A stretch of DNA of 12,339 nucleotides from JBFMFB01 sp040752115 (GCA_040752115.1 JBFMFB010000045.1:1-12339), one strand, 5' to 3'; shown: positions 6,625 through 12,339, counted from the stretch's first letter. Made by a program: numbers and translations. The notes: generated from the sequence alone by a model not told the origin.

Positions 6625-7196
6625 ATGTCAGAAAAGAAGCTGGTGCGATTGTTCCGTTCCTTAAGCGGCGAGCAGCGGCAAACGGTTATGGCCTTCGTGG
6701 AGTTCCTGGCCAGCCGCCAGGAAGCCGGCGCTGGCCAGCTCCCCGCCGAACCAGAGCCTATCCCCCGGCCGGAGCAGGAAAGCGTGGTTANNNNNNNNNN
6801 NNNNNNNNNNNNNNNNNNNNNNNNNNNNNNNNNNNNNNNNNNNNNNNNNNNNNNNNNNNNNNNNNNNNNNNNNNNNNNNNNNNNNNNNNNAGCGGCGAGC
6901 AGCGGCAAACGGTTATGGCCTTCGTGGAGTTCCTGGCCAGCCGCCAGGAAGCCGGCGCTGGCCAGCTCCCCGCCGAACCAGAGCCTATCCCCCGGCCGGA
7001 GCAGGAAAGCGTGGTTAAGGCCATCAAGCGTTTGATGGCAACCTATCCCATGCTGGAGCGGGGCAAACTGCTGCACGAAACCTCCGCCTGCATGACGCGG
7101 CATGTCATGCAAGGCAGGCCCGCGGCGGAGGTGATCGACGAGCTGGAAATCGTTTTCGCCCGGCACTACGAACGCCACCGGGAAGGCGGCAATTAG
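6625..7196 (+). CDS. Hypothetical protein, 114 aa, broken by an assembly gap
   Basis: Read across the gap after collapsing the duplicated 127 bp, this is one 345-bp gene encoding 114 residues. Without that correction the frame is lost, because 227 extra bases are not a multiple of three. The N-terminus (MSEKKLVRLFRSL) and residues 15-31 are helical. A Pro/Glu linker (39-51) and a second helical part (52-112) with a His-rich end (RHYERHREGGN) follow. I recognise no domain. It starts 10 bases after the amidotransferase-like gene and is probably its operon partner. Its TAG stop is formed with the first base of the MITE-like element; the rebuilt empty site would give the same stop, so the protein end is unchanged. 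Confidence 0.7.
6791..6890. other. Assembly gap 1 (100 N) with a 127-bp duplicated overlap
   Basis: Exactly 100 N separate two identical 127-bp copies (6664-6790 and 6891-7017, offset 227). Collapsing one copy and the Ns restores an open reading frame. The real sequence has neither the gap nor the duplication. Confidence 0.97.
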
Positions 7197-7406
7197 GGAA
7201 GCTCTGAAAAAGTGAGCGAGCGGGATGAAGCGCAAGGCGCCCGGCGCACAGCGACCGAGAAAACGAAGTTTCAGCGGACGCTCACTTCGCGCAGCGAAGT
7301 TAAGCCCGTCAGGGCGGCGGGAGCTACATATCAAAAGGATAGGCGAGGGAGCGCGCACCGCGCAACGCAGCGGTTCGCCCGCGCAGCCACTTTTTCAGAG
7401 CTTTCC
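7196..7406. mobile_element. MITE-like element, 211 bp, 19-bp terminal inverted repeats
   Basis: The ends GGGAAGCTCTGAAAAAGTG (7196-7214) and the complement of CACTTTTTCAGAGCTTTCC (7388-7406) match at 18 of 19 positions. A TA dinucleotide flanks each side (7194-7195 and 7407-7408), as expected for a 2-bp target duplication. No transposase frame is present. The inside holds an ACTTCGC-GCA-GCGAAGT dyad and GC-rich sequence. It sits between two convergent genes, where insertion does least harm. The ends loosely recall IS5-superfamily termini, but the parent element is not identified. Confidence 0.7.
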
Positions 7407-7411
7407 TAGCG

Positions 7412-9033
7412 CTACAGGACCGAGGACGCGTAGTCCGCGAGACGGGAGCGTTCGCTGCGGGTCAAGGTGATGTGCCCGTTGTGGCCCCACCCTTTGAAGC
7501 GGTCCACGACATAAGTCAGGCCCGAGCTTCCTTCCGTCAGGTAAGGCGTATCGATCTGGGCGATATTGCCCAGGCACACCACTTTCGTGCCGGGGCCGGC
7601 GCGCGTGATCAGGGTTTTCATCTGCTTTGGCGTCAGGTTCTGGGCCTCGTCAATGATCAGAAACTTATTGAGGAAAGTCCGGCCGCGCATGAAGTTGATG
7701 GATTTGATCTTGATGCGGGAGCGCAGCAGGTCGTTGGTCGCCGCTCTTCCCCATTCCCCCGCTTCCTCATTGACGGTGTGGTTGAGCACATCGAGGTTAT
7801 CTTCCAGCGCGCCCATCCAGGGCGCCATCTTTTCCAGCTCGTCGCCGGGCAGATAGCCCAGGTCTTCGCCGATGGGAATCGTAACCCGGGTAAAAATGAT
7901 CTCGTTGTAAATCTTGGTTTCGAGCGTTTGCGTCAACGCTGCCGCAAGCGTCAGCAGGGTCTTCCCGGTTCCCGCCTGTCCCAGCAGCGTGATGAAATCA
8001 ATGTCCGGGTTCATCAGCAGATTGAGCGCAAAGCTCTGCTCCCGGTTGCGGGCTGTGATTCCCCACACGGCGTTCTTGCCGTGAGTATAGTCCTTCAGGG
8101 TTTCCAGAATGACGGACGAACCCTGCCGCTCCTTGACCATGGCGTAGAACGGCTTCTCGCCTTCCTGGTAAAGAAATTCGTTGGCCATGAAGCCGGAGCT
8201 CAAGGGGCCTTTTATGCGGTAAAACGTCCGGCCGTTTTCCTGCCAGGATTCCATGCCTTTGCCGTGCTTCTCCCAGAAATCGGGCGGTAGCTCGGTATTC
8301 CCGCTGTAGAGGAGGTCAGTGTCTTCCAGGACTTTGTCGTTGAAATAGTCCTCGGCATCCAGGCCCAGGGCGCGGGCCTTGACCCGCATGTTGATGTCCT
8401 TGCTGACCAGCACCACCATGCGATTGGGNNNNNNNNNNNNNNNNNNNNNNNNNNNNNNNNNNNNNNNNNNNNNNNNNNNNNNNNNNNNNNNNNNNNNNNN
8501 NNNNNNNNNNNNNNNNNNNNNNNNNNNNCGCTGTAGAGGAGGTCAGTGTCTTCCAGGACTTTGTCGTTGAAATAGTCCTCGGCATCCAGGCCCAGGGCGC
8601 GGGCCTTGACCCGCATGTTGATGTCCTTGCTGACCAGCACCACCATGCGATTGGGGTGCTGGTTTTTCAGGTGCAGCAGAACATTCAGAATCTGGTTGTC
8701 GCCCTTGTTGCCGGGCATTGATTCCGGCAGGTTCGAGCTGATCGCGCTGGTCTGCAGAAACAGCCGCCCCTTGGCCGCGCCGCCGCTGTGCTTGACCAGC
8801 GGGAAGCCCTTGTCCAGGTCTTCCCCGACGCGCACGATCTGATCGAGGAACCTGCTCGATTGCCGCGCGTTGCGGGCGACTTCGGCCATCCCTTTCTTGT
8901 TGTTGTCCAGTTCTTCCAGCGTCGTCATGGGCAGGTACACATCGTGCTCCTCGAAGCGGAACAGACTGGTGGGGTCGTGCATCAGCACGTTGGTGTCCAG
9001 CACGAAAAGTTTGGAAGATTTCTTCGAAGCCAT
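7412..9033 (-). CDS. PIN domain-PhoH family ATPase, broken by an assembly gap
   Basis: After collapsing the duplicate, this is one 1395-bp gene for 464 aa, the usual size of YlaK/PhoH2-type PIN-PhoH proteins. The N-terminal PIN nuclease domain (about 8-165) starts FVLDTNVLMHDPTSLF with acidic D13, then E41 and SKDINMR (D137). The C-terminal PhoH ATPase has Walker A GQAGTGKT (276-283) and Walker B LIIDEAQN (383-390). It is followed by KQMKTLITRAG and the sensor-like LGNIAQID. Related proteins couple RNA unwinding to RNA cleavage; here that is inferred from family. The start MASKKSSK is chosen because the PIN motif follows at once, although the frame extends 14 codons further. It is 72 bp downstream of folD on the same strand, possibly one transcript. 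The gap lies within the codons around residues 127-168. Confidence 0.93.
8429..8528. other. Assembly gap 2 (100 N) with a 127-bp duplicated overlap
   Basis: Again 100 N lie between identical 127-bp copies (8302-8428 and 8529-8655, offset 227). Merging them gives an uninterrupted PIN-PhoH gene of normal length, so the break is an assembly artefact. Confidence 0.97.
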
Positions 9034-9105
9034 GTGGTGTTTTGCTCGCTGAAAGTTGGTGGGGTCTGAAAGCAATGTTAAGTCTTGCCGCCGCCGCAGG
9101 CAATA

Positions 9106-9960
9106 CTAGGGATGAAGCGTTTCCACCGCATCCAGGGTGTTCTCCAGAAGCGTGGCAATGGTCATCGGTCCCACGCCTCCGGGCACGGGAGTGATCCAGG
9201 CGGCGCGCTCCGCAGCGGCCTCGAATTCCACGTCGCCGCATAGGGTGCCGTCGGGCAGGCGGTTGATGCCGACGTCGATCACCGTCGTGCCTTCGCGGAT
9301 CCATTCCCCCTTGATCAATTTCGGCTTGCCCGCCGCCGCGATCAATATCTCGGCGCCACCGACAAAACCGGGCAGGTCGCGGGTAAAGCGGTGGCAGGTG
9401 GTGACGGTGCATCCGGCCAGCAGCAGCTCCAACCCCATGGGGCGGCCGACGATGTTGGAAGCGCCGACGATCACGGCATTTTTTCCTTTCAGTTCTTCGC
9501 CGGTCGCGCGCAGCAGGGTCATGATGCCGCGCGGCGTGCAAGGGCGCAGCACCGGCATGCGCAGCGCCAGGCGGCCGATATTGTAAGGGTGAAAGCCGTC
9601 CACGTCCTTGTCGGGATGAATGCGCTCGATGACCGTTTCGCTGTCGATGTGCTTGGGCAGCGGCAGTTGCACCAGGATGCCGTCAATCCCCGGATCATTG
9701 TTGAGGCCGTCGATAAGGTGGAGCAGTTCTTCCTGGGATGTTGCGGCGGGCAGGTCGTGCGCAATGGAATGAACGCCGGTGTTTTCGCAGGCGCGGCGCT
9801 TGTTGCGGACGTAAATCTCGGAAGCGGGGTCGTCGCCGACCAGAATTACCGCCAGCCCGGGAGGGCGCTTGCCGGCAGCCAGGCGGTCCGCCACGCGCTG
9901 TCCGAGCTGTTGAAGAATGCCATTGGCAATGGTTTTTCCATCCAATATCCGTGCAGACAT
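9106..9960 (-). CDS. folD: Bifunctional methylenetetrahydrofolate dehydrogenase/cyclohydrolase FolD
   Basis: FolD interconverts 5,10-methylene-, methenyl- and 10-formyl-tetrahydrofolate for purine, formyl-Met-tRNA and one-carbon metabolism in the cytosol. With the start MSARILDGK the catalytic residues fall at Y50 and K54, exactly as in E. coli numbering. DGILVQLPLP, HPDKDVDGFHPYN and RPCTPRGIMTLL follow. The Rossmann segment GASNIVGRPMG binds NADP, and TPVPGGVGPMT closes the protein. Length is 284 aa, against 288 in E. coli. A second ATG lies one codon upstream (9963) and cannot be excluded; a further 34-codon extension is not FolD-like. It is divergent from the tRNA operon and probably heads a folD-phoH transcript. 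Confidence 0.97.
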   Translation of the reverse strand: MSARILDGKTIANGILQQLGQRVADRLAAGKRPPGLAVILVGDDPASEIYVRNKRRACENTGVHSIAHDLPAATSQEELLHLIDGLNNDPGIDGILVQLPLPKHIDSETVIERIHPDKDVDGFHPYNIGRLALRMPVLRPCTPRGIMTLLRATGEELKGKNAVIVGASNIVGRPMGLELLLAGCTVTTCHRFTRDLPGFVGGAEILIAAAGKPKLIKGEWIREGTTVIDVGINRLPDGTLCGDVEFEAAAERAAWITPVPGGVGPMTIATLLENTLDAVETLHP

Positions 9961-10032
9961 CATGTGAACTTTAGAGGTGCCGTCAAAGTTGCAATCATCG
10001 CACTTTATGGCGCACTTGCTCAAGATGCAAAG

Positions 10033-10061
10033 TTGACCTTTTTGACCCGCCAGAGTATAGT
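10033..10061 (+). promoter_or_regulatory. Strong sigma-70 promoter of the tRNA-Pro-Arg-His operon
   Basis: TTGACC (10033-10038), a 17-base spacer and TATAGT (10056-10061) lie 9 bases before the tRNA-Pro 5' end. Both boxes match consensus at five of six positions. Confidence 0.75.
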
Positions 10062-10070
10062 TCACGCCCT

Positions 10071-10147
10071 CGGGGTGTAGCGTAGCCTGGTAGCGCGCCT
10101 GGTTTGGGACCAGGATGTCGGGAGTTCAAATCTCTCCACCCCGACCA
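10071..10147 (+). tRNA. tRNA-Pro (anticodon TGG)
   Basis: Acceptor CGGGGTG pairs with CACCCCG (10137-10143), followed by A and encoded CCA. The anticodon stem CCTGG/CCAGG encloses TTTGGGA, with anticodon TGG at 10105-10107, reading CCA and, by wobble, other proline codons. The first gene of a three-tRNA operon. Confidence 0.97.
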
Positions 10148-10164
10148 AAGGATTGTCCGACAAT

Positions 10165-10241
10165 CTGCCCGTAGCTCAACCGGATAGAGCACCAGCCTTC
10201 TAAGCTGGGGGTTACAGGTTCGATTCCTGTCGGGCAGGCCA
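10165..10241 (+). tRNA. tRNA-Arg (anticodon TCT)
   Basis: Acceptor CTGCCCG pairs with CGGGCAG, followed by discriminator G and encoded CCA. The anticodon stem CCAGC/GCTGG encloses CTTCTAA, with anticodon TCT at 10199-10201, reading the rare codons AGA and AGG. The T-arm contains AGGTTCGATTCCT. It lies 17 bases after tRNA-Pro. Confidence 0.97.
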
Positions 10242-10260
10242 GCTTGGTTCCTTTCCCCGT

Positions 10261-10337
10261 GGTGGCTGTAGCTCAGTTGGTAGAGTCCCGGATTGTGATT
10301 CCGGTTGTCGTGGGTTCGAGTCCCATCAGCCACCCCA
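10261..10337 (+). tRNA. tRNA-His (anticodon GTG)
   Basis: Acceptor GTGGCTG pairs with CAGCCAC, and the extra G at position -1 (10261) faces C73, the histidine identity pair. The anticodon stem CCGGA/TCCGG encloses TTGTGAT, with GTG at 10295-10297. CCA is encoded. The last gene of the operon, followed 9 bases later by a terminator hairpin. Confidence 0.97.
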
Positions 10338-10346
10338 AAATAAAGA

Positions 10347-10370
10347 AAAAGGCCGCAGATGCGGCCTTTT
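10347..10370. terminator. Bidirectional intrinsic terminator
   Basis: AAAAGGCCGC and GCGGCCTTTT form a 10-bp stem with loop AGAT. On the plus strand the T-run is short (four) and ends the tRNA operon. On the minus strand the stem leads into TTTTTCTTTATTTT and ends the 77-aa gene. Confidence 0.88.
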
Positions 10371-10391
10371 CCGTTTCTGCCACCGATTCCT

Positions 10392-10625
10392 TCATAGTCC
10401 CACCAGTTCCGCGTGGTGCCCCTGCCGGGTAACAAGTCCCAGGATGTGGCTGGAATTCGCGCAATCCGGGTTGTAGGTAACCAGCAGCAAATGCGGGGCT
10501 TCGTGGGAAGTGCAGGCGCTGACCACGCAGGCATCGGCGCGCACGATTTCTTCCAGTTTCGCCATTTCTTCGTGCGGAAGCGTTTCGTCCACATGCACGA
10601 TGAGATCGGAAATTGAAACGTCCAT
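10392..10625 (-). CDS. Small HMA-like fold protein without the metal-binding CxxC, 77 aa
   Basis: The pattern fits a ferredoxin-like beta-alpha-beta-beta-alpha-beta fold like heavy-metal-associated (HMA) domains: SISDLIVHVDE strand, LPHEEMAKLEEIVRA helix, CVVSACTS strand, PHLLLVTYNPD strand, SSHILGLVTRQ helix and HAELVGL strand. The CxxC copper or zinc loop of true HMA proteins is replaced by HVDETL, so metal binding by that route is not expected. Cys at 33, 38 and 55 remain. The start is fixed by an almost perfect Shine-Dalgarno, AAGGAGGTGAT (10630-10640), ending 4 bases before the ATG. It ends 22 bp from the shared bidirectional terminator. Similar small proteins are, as far as I recall, present in betaproteobacteria without known function. 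Confidence 0.8.
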   Translation of the reverse strand: MDVSISDLIVHVDETLPHEEMAKLEEIVRADACVVSACTSHEAPHLLLVTYNPDCANSSHILGLVTRQGHHAELVGL

Positions 10626-10730
10626 GGATATCACCTCCTTACCGAAACAGGCATCCGCGAACAGCCATGATGCTTTTTCAGTTATATTTGTATGGCACCC
10701 AGTCAAAGGAAAGAGTTCCGGAAAACATCG

Positions 10731-11000
10731 ATGGCCAACCTGACCGCAGAATCCCTTCTGGTTCTTCTTGAGGAAGTCGAGGAGGAAGACCCCATAGAGT
10801 TTGCCGACCTGCCATACGACGAATCGGACTTGCGAAAACTGGCCTGTCTTCATATCGCAGAATTTCTGCAATCCCCCGACTACGCCAACATGAGCGTTGA
10901 AGACCGGGAACGGATCATGGCCGCATCAATGGCAAAGCTCGTACTGGAAAACATGGTGCTCAATACGAGGCTGCTGATGGCTCAGCGGAAACCCGACTGA
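10731..11000 (+). CDS. Conserved hypothetical acidic protein, 89 aa
   Basis: I recognise no family. With the start MANLTAESLLVLLEEVEEEDP the product is 89 aa, with an acidic N-terminus and mostly helical sequence (LRKLACLHIAEFLQ, DRERIMAASMAKLVLENMVLNTRLLMAQ). There is no signal peptide. An earlier ATG at 10692 would add 13 residues (MAPSQRKEFRKTS) but has no ribosome-binding site; GGAAAA before 10731 is also weak, so the start is uncertain. It is divergent from the HMA-like gene, and the roughly 100-bp gap between them should hold both promoters. The product appears soluble. Confidence 0.65.
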   Translation: MANLTAESLLVLLEEVEEEDPIEFADLPYDESDLRKLACLHIAEFLQSPDYANMSVEDRERIMAASMAKLVLENMVLNTRLLMAQRKPD

Positions 11001-11045
11001 GCGCGTGTTCCGGGAGCCGGCGCCTGGAGCGTGCGGAAGAAAAAA

Positions 11046-11073
11046 GGGGAATTCCGCCAAAACGGAATTCCCC
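11046..11073 (-). terminator. Intrinsic terminator reading on the minus strand, facing away from hipBA
   Basis: GGGGAATTCCG (11046-11056) and CGGAATTCCCC (11063-11073) form a perfect 11-bp stem with a 6-base loop. On the minus strand it runs straight into six T; on the plus strand no T-run follows. No minus-strand gene lies upstream of it in the window except the tRNA-like 3' fragment at 11091-11136, so it is best read as that tRNA's old terminator. Confidence 0.8.
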
Positions 11074-11090
11074 GATTCATTTGCTGCATA

Positions 11091-11136
11091 TGGTGGGCGG
11101 TACCGGATCGAACCAATGGCCCCCGCCGTGCGAAAC
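11091..11136 (-). pseudogene. tRNA 3'-half remnant, tRNA-Val-like; possible attachment site
   Basis: On the minus strand this 46-nt stretch ends GTACCGCCCACCA and contains the T-loop-like GGTTCGATCC. Its 5' edge (TTCGCACGGC) resembles an anticodon loop and 3' stem. From memory it matches the 3' half of bacterial tRNA-Val(CAC) with a few substitutions and one missing base in the T-arm. The 5' half, which would need GGGCGGT, is absent. A terminator follows 17 bases after the CCA. The extent, anticodon loop to CCA, is what tyrosine recombinases usually use as att core. Identity as a tRNA piece is fairly likely; its att role is inference. Confidence 0.6.
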
Positions 11137-11162
11137 CGACTCCATGTGGCGATCATATTGCT

Positions 11163-11234
11163 TATACGGTTTATCGTATATATTTACGGTATACGTTATT
11201 TCGTATATTATAGTTTTATACGGTATATCGTATT
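11163..11234. promoter_or_regulatory. Triple palindromic operator array of hipBA
   Basis: Three 18-bp palindromes of the form TATACG-N6-CGTATA lie at 11163-11180, 11190-11207 and 11217-11234; the third ends CGTATT. Their starts are exactly 27 bp apart. They cover the predicted promoter and start site just before hipB, as expected for autorepression by HipB, or HipB with HipA. The half-site differs from the E. coli HipB operator (TATCC-N8-GGATA). Confidence 0.8.
11183..11211 (+). promoter_or_regulatory. Predicted sigma-70 promoter of hipBA
   Basis: TTTACG (11183-11188), a 17-base spacer and TATTAT (11206-11211) lie about 37 bases before the hipB ATG. The second palindrome occupies the spacer and -10, and the third covers the predicted start site. 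Confidence 0.6.
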
Positions 11235-11247
11235 TGAGAAGGCTAAC

Positions 11248-11493
11248 ATGCTCACAACCGTTCGAAGCAACAAGGAACTTGGTGAAGCCATTCGGGCTGA
11301 ACGCCTGAAGAAAAACCTGCGCCAAATCGATCTCGCAGGCAAGGCATCAGTTCGGCAGGCATTGATTTCCAATATCGAGAACGGCGCCACCAGCGCGCGC
11401 GCGGATACCGTTCTCAAAGTCCTGGCCGCACTCGATATGGACATGGCGCTTATCCCGCGCCGAAAGGCTGAATTCGACCCAACCGAATACTAG
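11248..11493 (+). CDS. hipB: HipB-type antitoxin, Xre-family DNA-binding protein
   Basis: HipB dimers neutralise the HipA kinase and repress the hipBA promoter. The 81-aa product is essentially one Xre/Cro helix-turn-helix domain (about residues 8-66). RQIDLAGKASVRQALISNIE contains both helices of the motif, followed by ENGATSARADTVLKVLAALD. The C-terminal tail MALIPRRKAEFDPTEY corresponds to the beta strand and tail used for dimerisation in HipB proteins. GAGAAGG stands 5 bases before the ATG, which fixes the start; an open frame extending upstream from 11005 crosses the promoter and is not real. The hipA start lies 2 bases after the stop. The leader is AT-rich, unlike the neighbouring genes, which fits acquisition by transfer. 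Confidence 0.9.
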   Translation: MLTTVRSNKELGEAIRAERLKKNLRQIDLAGKASVRQALISNIENGATSARADTVLKVLAALDMDMALIPRRKAEFDPTEY

Positions 11494-11495
11494 CA

Positions 11496-12339
11496 ATGGG
11501 GCGGAAGCGTAAAGCACAGGCATTGCAGGTCCATGTTGGCTCGACCAGAGTCGGCGTCTATTCGCGGGCAGCCGATGGCTCCACCACGTTTCGCTATGAT
11601 CCGGCATGGTTGGCCTCCGATCGCGCTTTTCCAATATCTCTCTCGATGCCCTTGTCCAGTCGCCCGTGGGCTGGGGCAACGGTAAGCGCTTTTTTTGACG
11701 GCCTCTTGCCTGATGATCCGGCGATCAGGGAAAAGATCGCATCGCGCGAGCGTGCAGGGAGCGCGGGGACGTTCGATTTGCTGGCCGCTATCGGGCGGGA
11801 TTGCGTCGGCGCCTTGCGGTTTGTGCCCGAGGGGCTTGACCCGGGCGATCCGACGAAGATGGTCTACAAGCTGGTAACCGATGATGAAATCGCGGCGCGC
11901 ATCGCTTCGCTCGGGACGGCGCCTCTTGGCATGGATGCCGACGAAGATGATTTTCGCATTTCGCTTGCGGGCGTACAGGAAAAGACCGCCTTCCTGAACA
12001 TCGAAGGCAAGTGGGCCCGCCCTCTTGGCCAAACTCCGACCTCGCATATCTTCAAGCCCGCGCTGAAAGAAGGTCCAAACGGCGCGGATTTTTCCGATAC
12101 GCCATGGAACGAATGGGTATGCCTTGAGTTGTGCCGCGCCCTGGGCCTTGAAGCAGCAAAGGCGCAAGTATTGATCTTCGGCGGGAAACCGGTGCTCGTG
12201 GTCGAGCGCTTTGATCGTCGCTGGAAAGATGGCGTCCTGTACCGGTTGCCGCAGGAAGATATTTGCCAGGCGCTTGGCGTGTCGCCAACGCGGAAGTATC
12301 AAAATGACGGCGGCCCCGGCATCGTGGACATTCTTGCGT
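11496..12339 (+). CDS. hipA: HipA-type serine/threonine kinase toxin, N-terminal 281 residues
   Basis: HipA of E. coli phosphorylates glutamyl-tRNA synthetase (GltX), blocking charging and triggering ppGpp-dependent persistence. The frame is open from ATG to the window edge and is truncated there. The N-terminal part holds FFDGLLPDDPAIREKIASR (66-84) and FDLLAAIGRDCVGALRF (93-109). The Gly-rich loop RISLAGVQEKT (154-164) follows, with S156 at the position of the E. coli autophosphorylation serine S150. TSHIFKPAL supplies the ATP-binding Lys (K187). VERFDRRW (236-243) and YRLPQEDICQALG (249-261) are almost identical to E. coli HipA. The catalytic Asp and Mg-binding residues lie beyond the window. 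It starts 2 bases after hipB, so the two are one operon with coupled translation. The target remains to be shown. Confidence 0.95.
   Translation, partial: MGRKRKAQALQVHVGSTRVGVYSRAADGSTTFRYDPAWLASDRAFPISLSMPLSSRPWAGATVSAFFDGLLPDDPAIREKIASRERAGSAGTFDLLAAIGRDCVGALRFVPEGLDPGDPTKMVYKLVTDDEIAARIASLGTAPLGMDADEDDFRISLAGVQEKTAFLNIEGKWARPLGQTPTSHIFKPALKEGPNGADFSDTPWNEWVCLELCRALGLEAAKAQVLIFGGKPVLVVERFDRRWKDGVLYRLPQEDICQALGVSPTRKYQNDGGPGIVDILA

Noticed and set aside
6664..7017. A genuine 127-bp direct repeat around a gap
   Set aside because: The same 127-bp length and exact 100 N recur at the second gap, and collapsing restores a gene. It is an assembly overlap, not biology.
5856..7358. A 500-codon open frame on the minus strand
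   Set aside because: It runs across the N gap and the duplicated sequence, opposite three plus-strand genes with clear protein signatures, and its translation is low-complexity.
9964..10065. 34-codon N-terminal extension of FolD
   Set aside because: It reaches to within a few bases of tRNA-Pro, is Cys-rich and not family-like. The MSAR start puts Tyr50 and Lys54 at the standard positions.
11091..11165. A functional complete tRNA-Val gene
   Set aside because: The 5' half is absent, the T-arm lacks a base, and the acceptor 3' strand has no partner nearby.
11163..11234. CRISPR-like array or iterons from the evenly spaced 18-bp units
   Set aside because: There are only three units, each is itself palindromic, and they overlap a promoter before hipB. 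Operators fit better.
11005..11247. Longer hipB frame starting at 11005
   Set aside because: It would translate through the old terminator, the tRNA fragment and the operator array. The ATG at 11248 has a proper ribosome-binding site.
11490..12302. A 270-codon open frame antisense to hipA
   Set aside because: It is a shadow of hipA's codon bias; the plus-strand frame is unmistakably HipA.

Overview
The window looks like chromosomal DNA of a GC-rich betaproteobacterium, probably near the Nitrosomonadales (Gallionella/Sulfuricella/Nitrosomonas-like). This is judged from memory of protein style (PNPase, DksA, TadA, FolD, PIN-PhoH) and from several small conserved hypotheticals; no search was run. 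It comes from a draft assembly. There are two 100-N gaps (6791-6890 and 8429-8528), each flanked by an identical 127-bp sequence. Contigs that overlap by one k-mer were evidently placed end to end, and both gaps break genes that are intact once the duplicate is collapsed.

Layout. 1-507: 3' end of pnp and its terminator. 507-1536 (minus): dksA followed by a 145-aa conserved hypothetical, separated by a 70-bp-period imperfect repeat full of hairpins. 1658-2422 (plus): a CbbY-like HAD phosphatase, divergent from dksA and overlapping the 3' end of arnD (2404-3342, minus). 3449-3695 (plus): tRNA-Ser(GGA) and the 4.5S SRP RNA behind one promoter. 3716-4706 (minus): tadA, translationally overlapping a leaderless L,D-transpeptidase. 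4934-7196 (plus): a LysR regulator, a glutamine-amidotransferase-like protein whose catalytic Cys is Gly, and a 114-aa hypothetical (gap 1). 7196-7406: a 211-bp MITE-like element between convergent genes. 7412-9960 (minus): folD then PIN-PhoH ATPase (gap 2). 10033-10370 (plus): tRNA-Pro(TGG), tRNA-Arg(TCT) and tRNA-His(GTG) with a promoter and a bidirectional terminator. 10392-11000: two small divergent hypotheticals. 11046-12339: a tRNA 3'-end remnant with its own terminator, then a hipBA toxin-antitoxin locus running off the window.

Most of the window is housekeeping: RNA decay, stringent response, protein targeting, tRNA editing and one-carbon metabolism. The right edge differs. An AT-rich promoter carries three 18-bp palindromes at an exact 27-bp period and drives hipB and hipA. 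Just upstream, on the opposite strand, lies what looks like the 3' half of a tRNA (anticodon loop to CCA) followed by an intrinsic terminator. That is the arrangement left at one end of an element integrated into a tRNA gene, so hipBA may mark the start of an integrated island continuing to the right.

No CRISPR array, prophage structural gene or transposase is visible. The best candidates for new biology are the regulated hipBA array with its possible attachment site, and the LysR/pseudo-amidotransferase/114-aa cluster.
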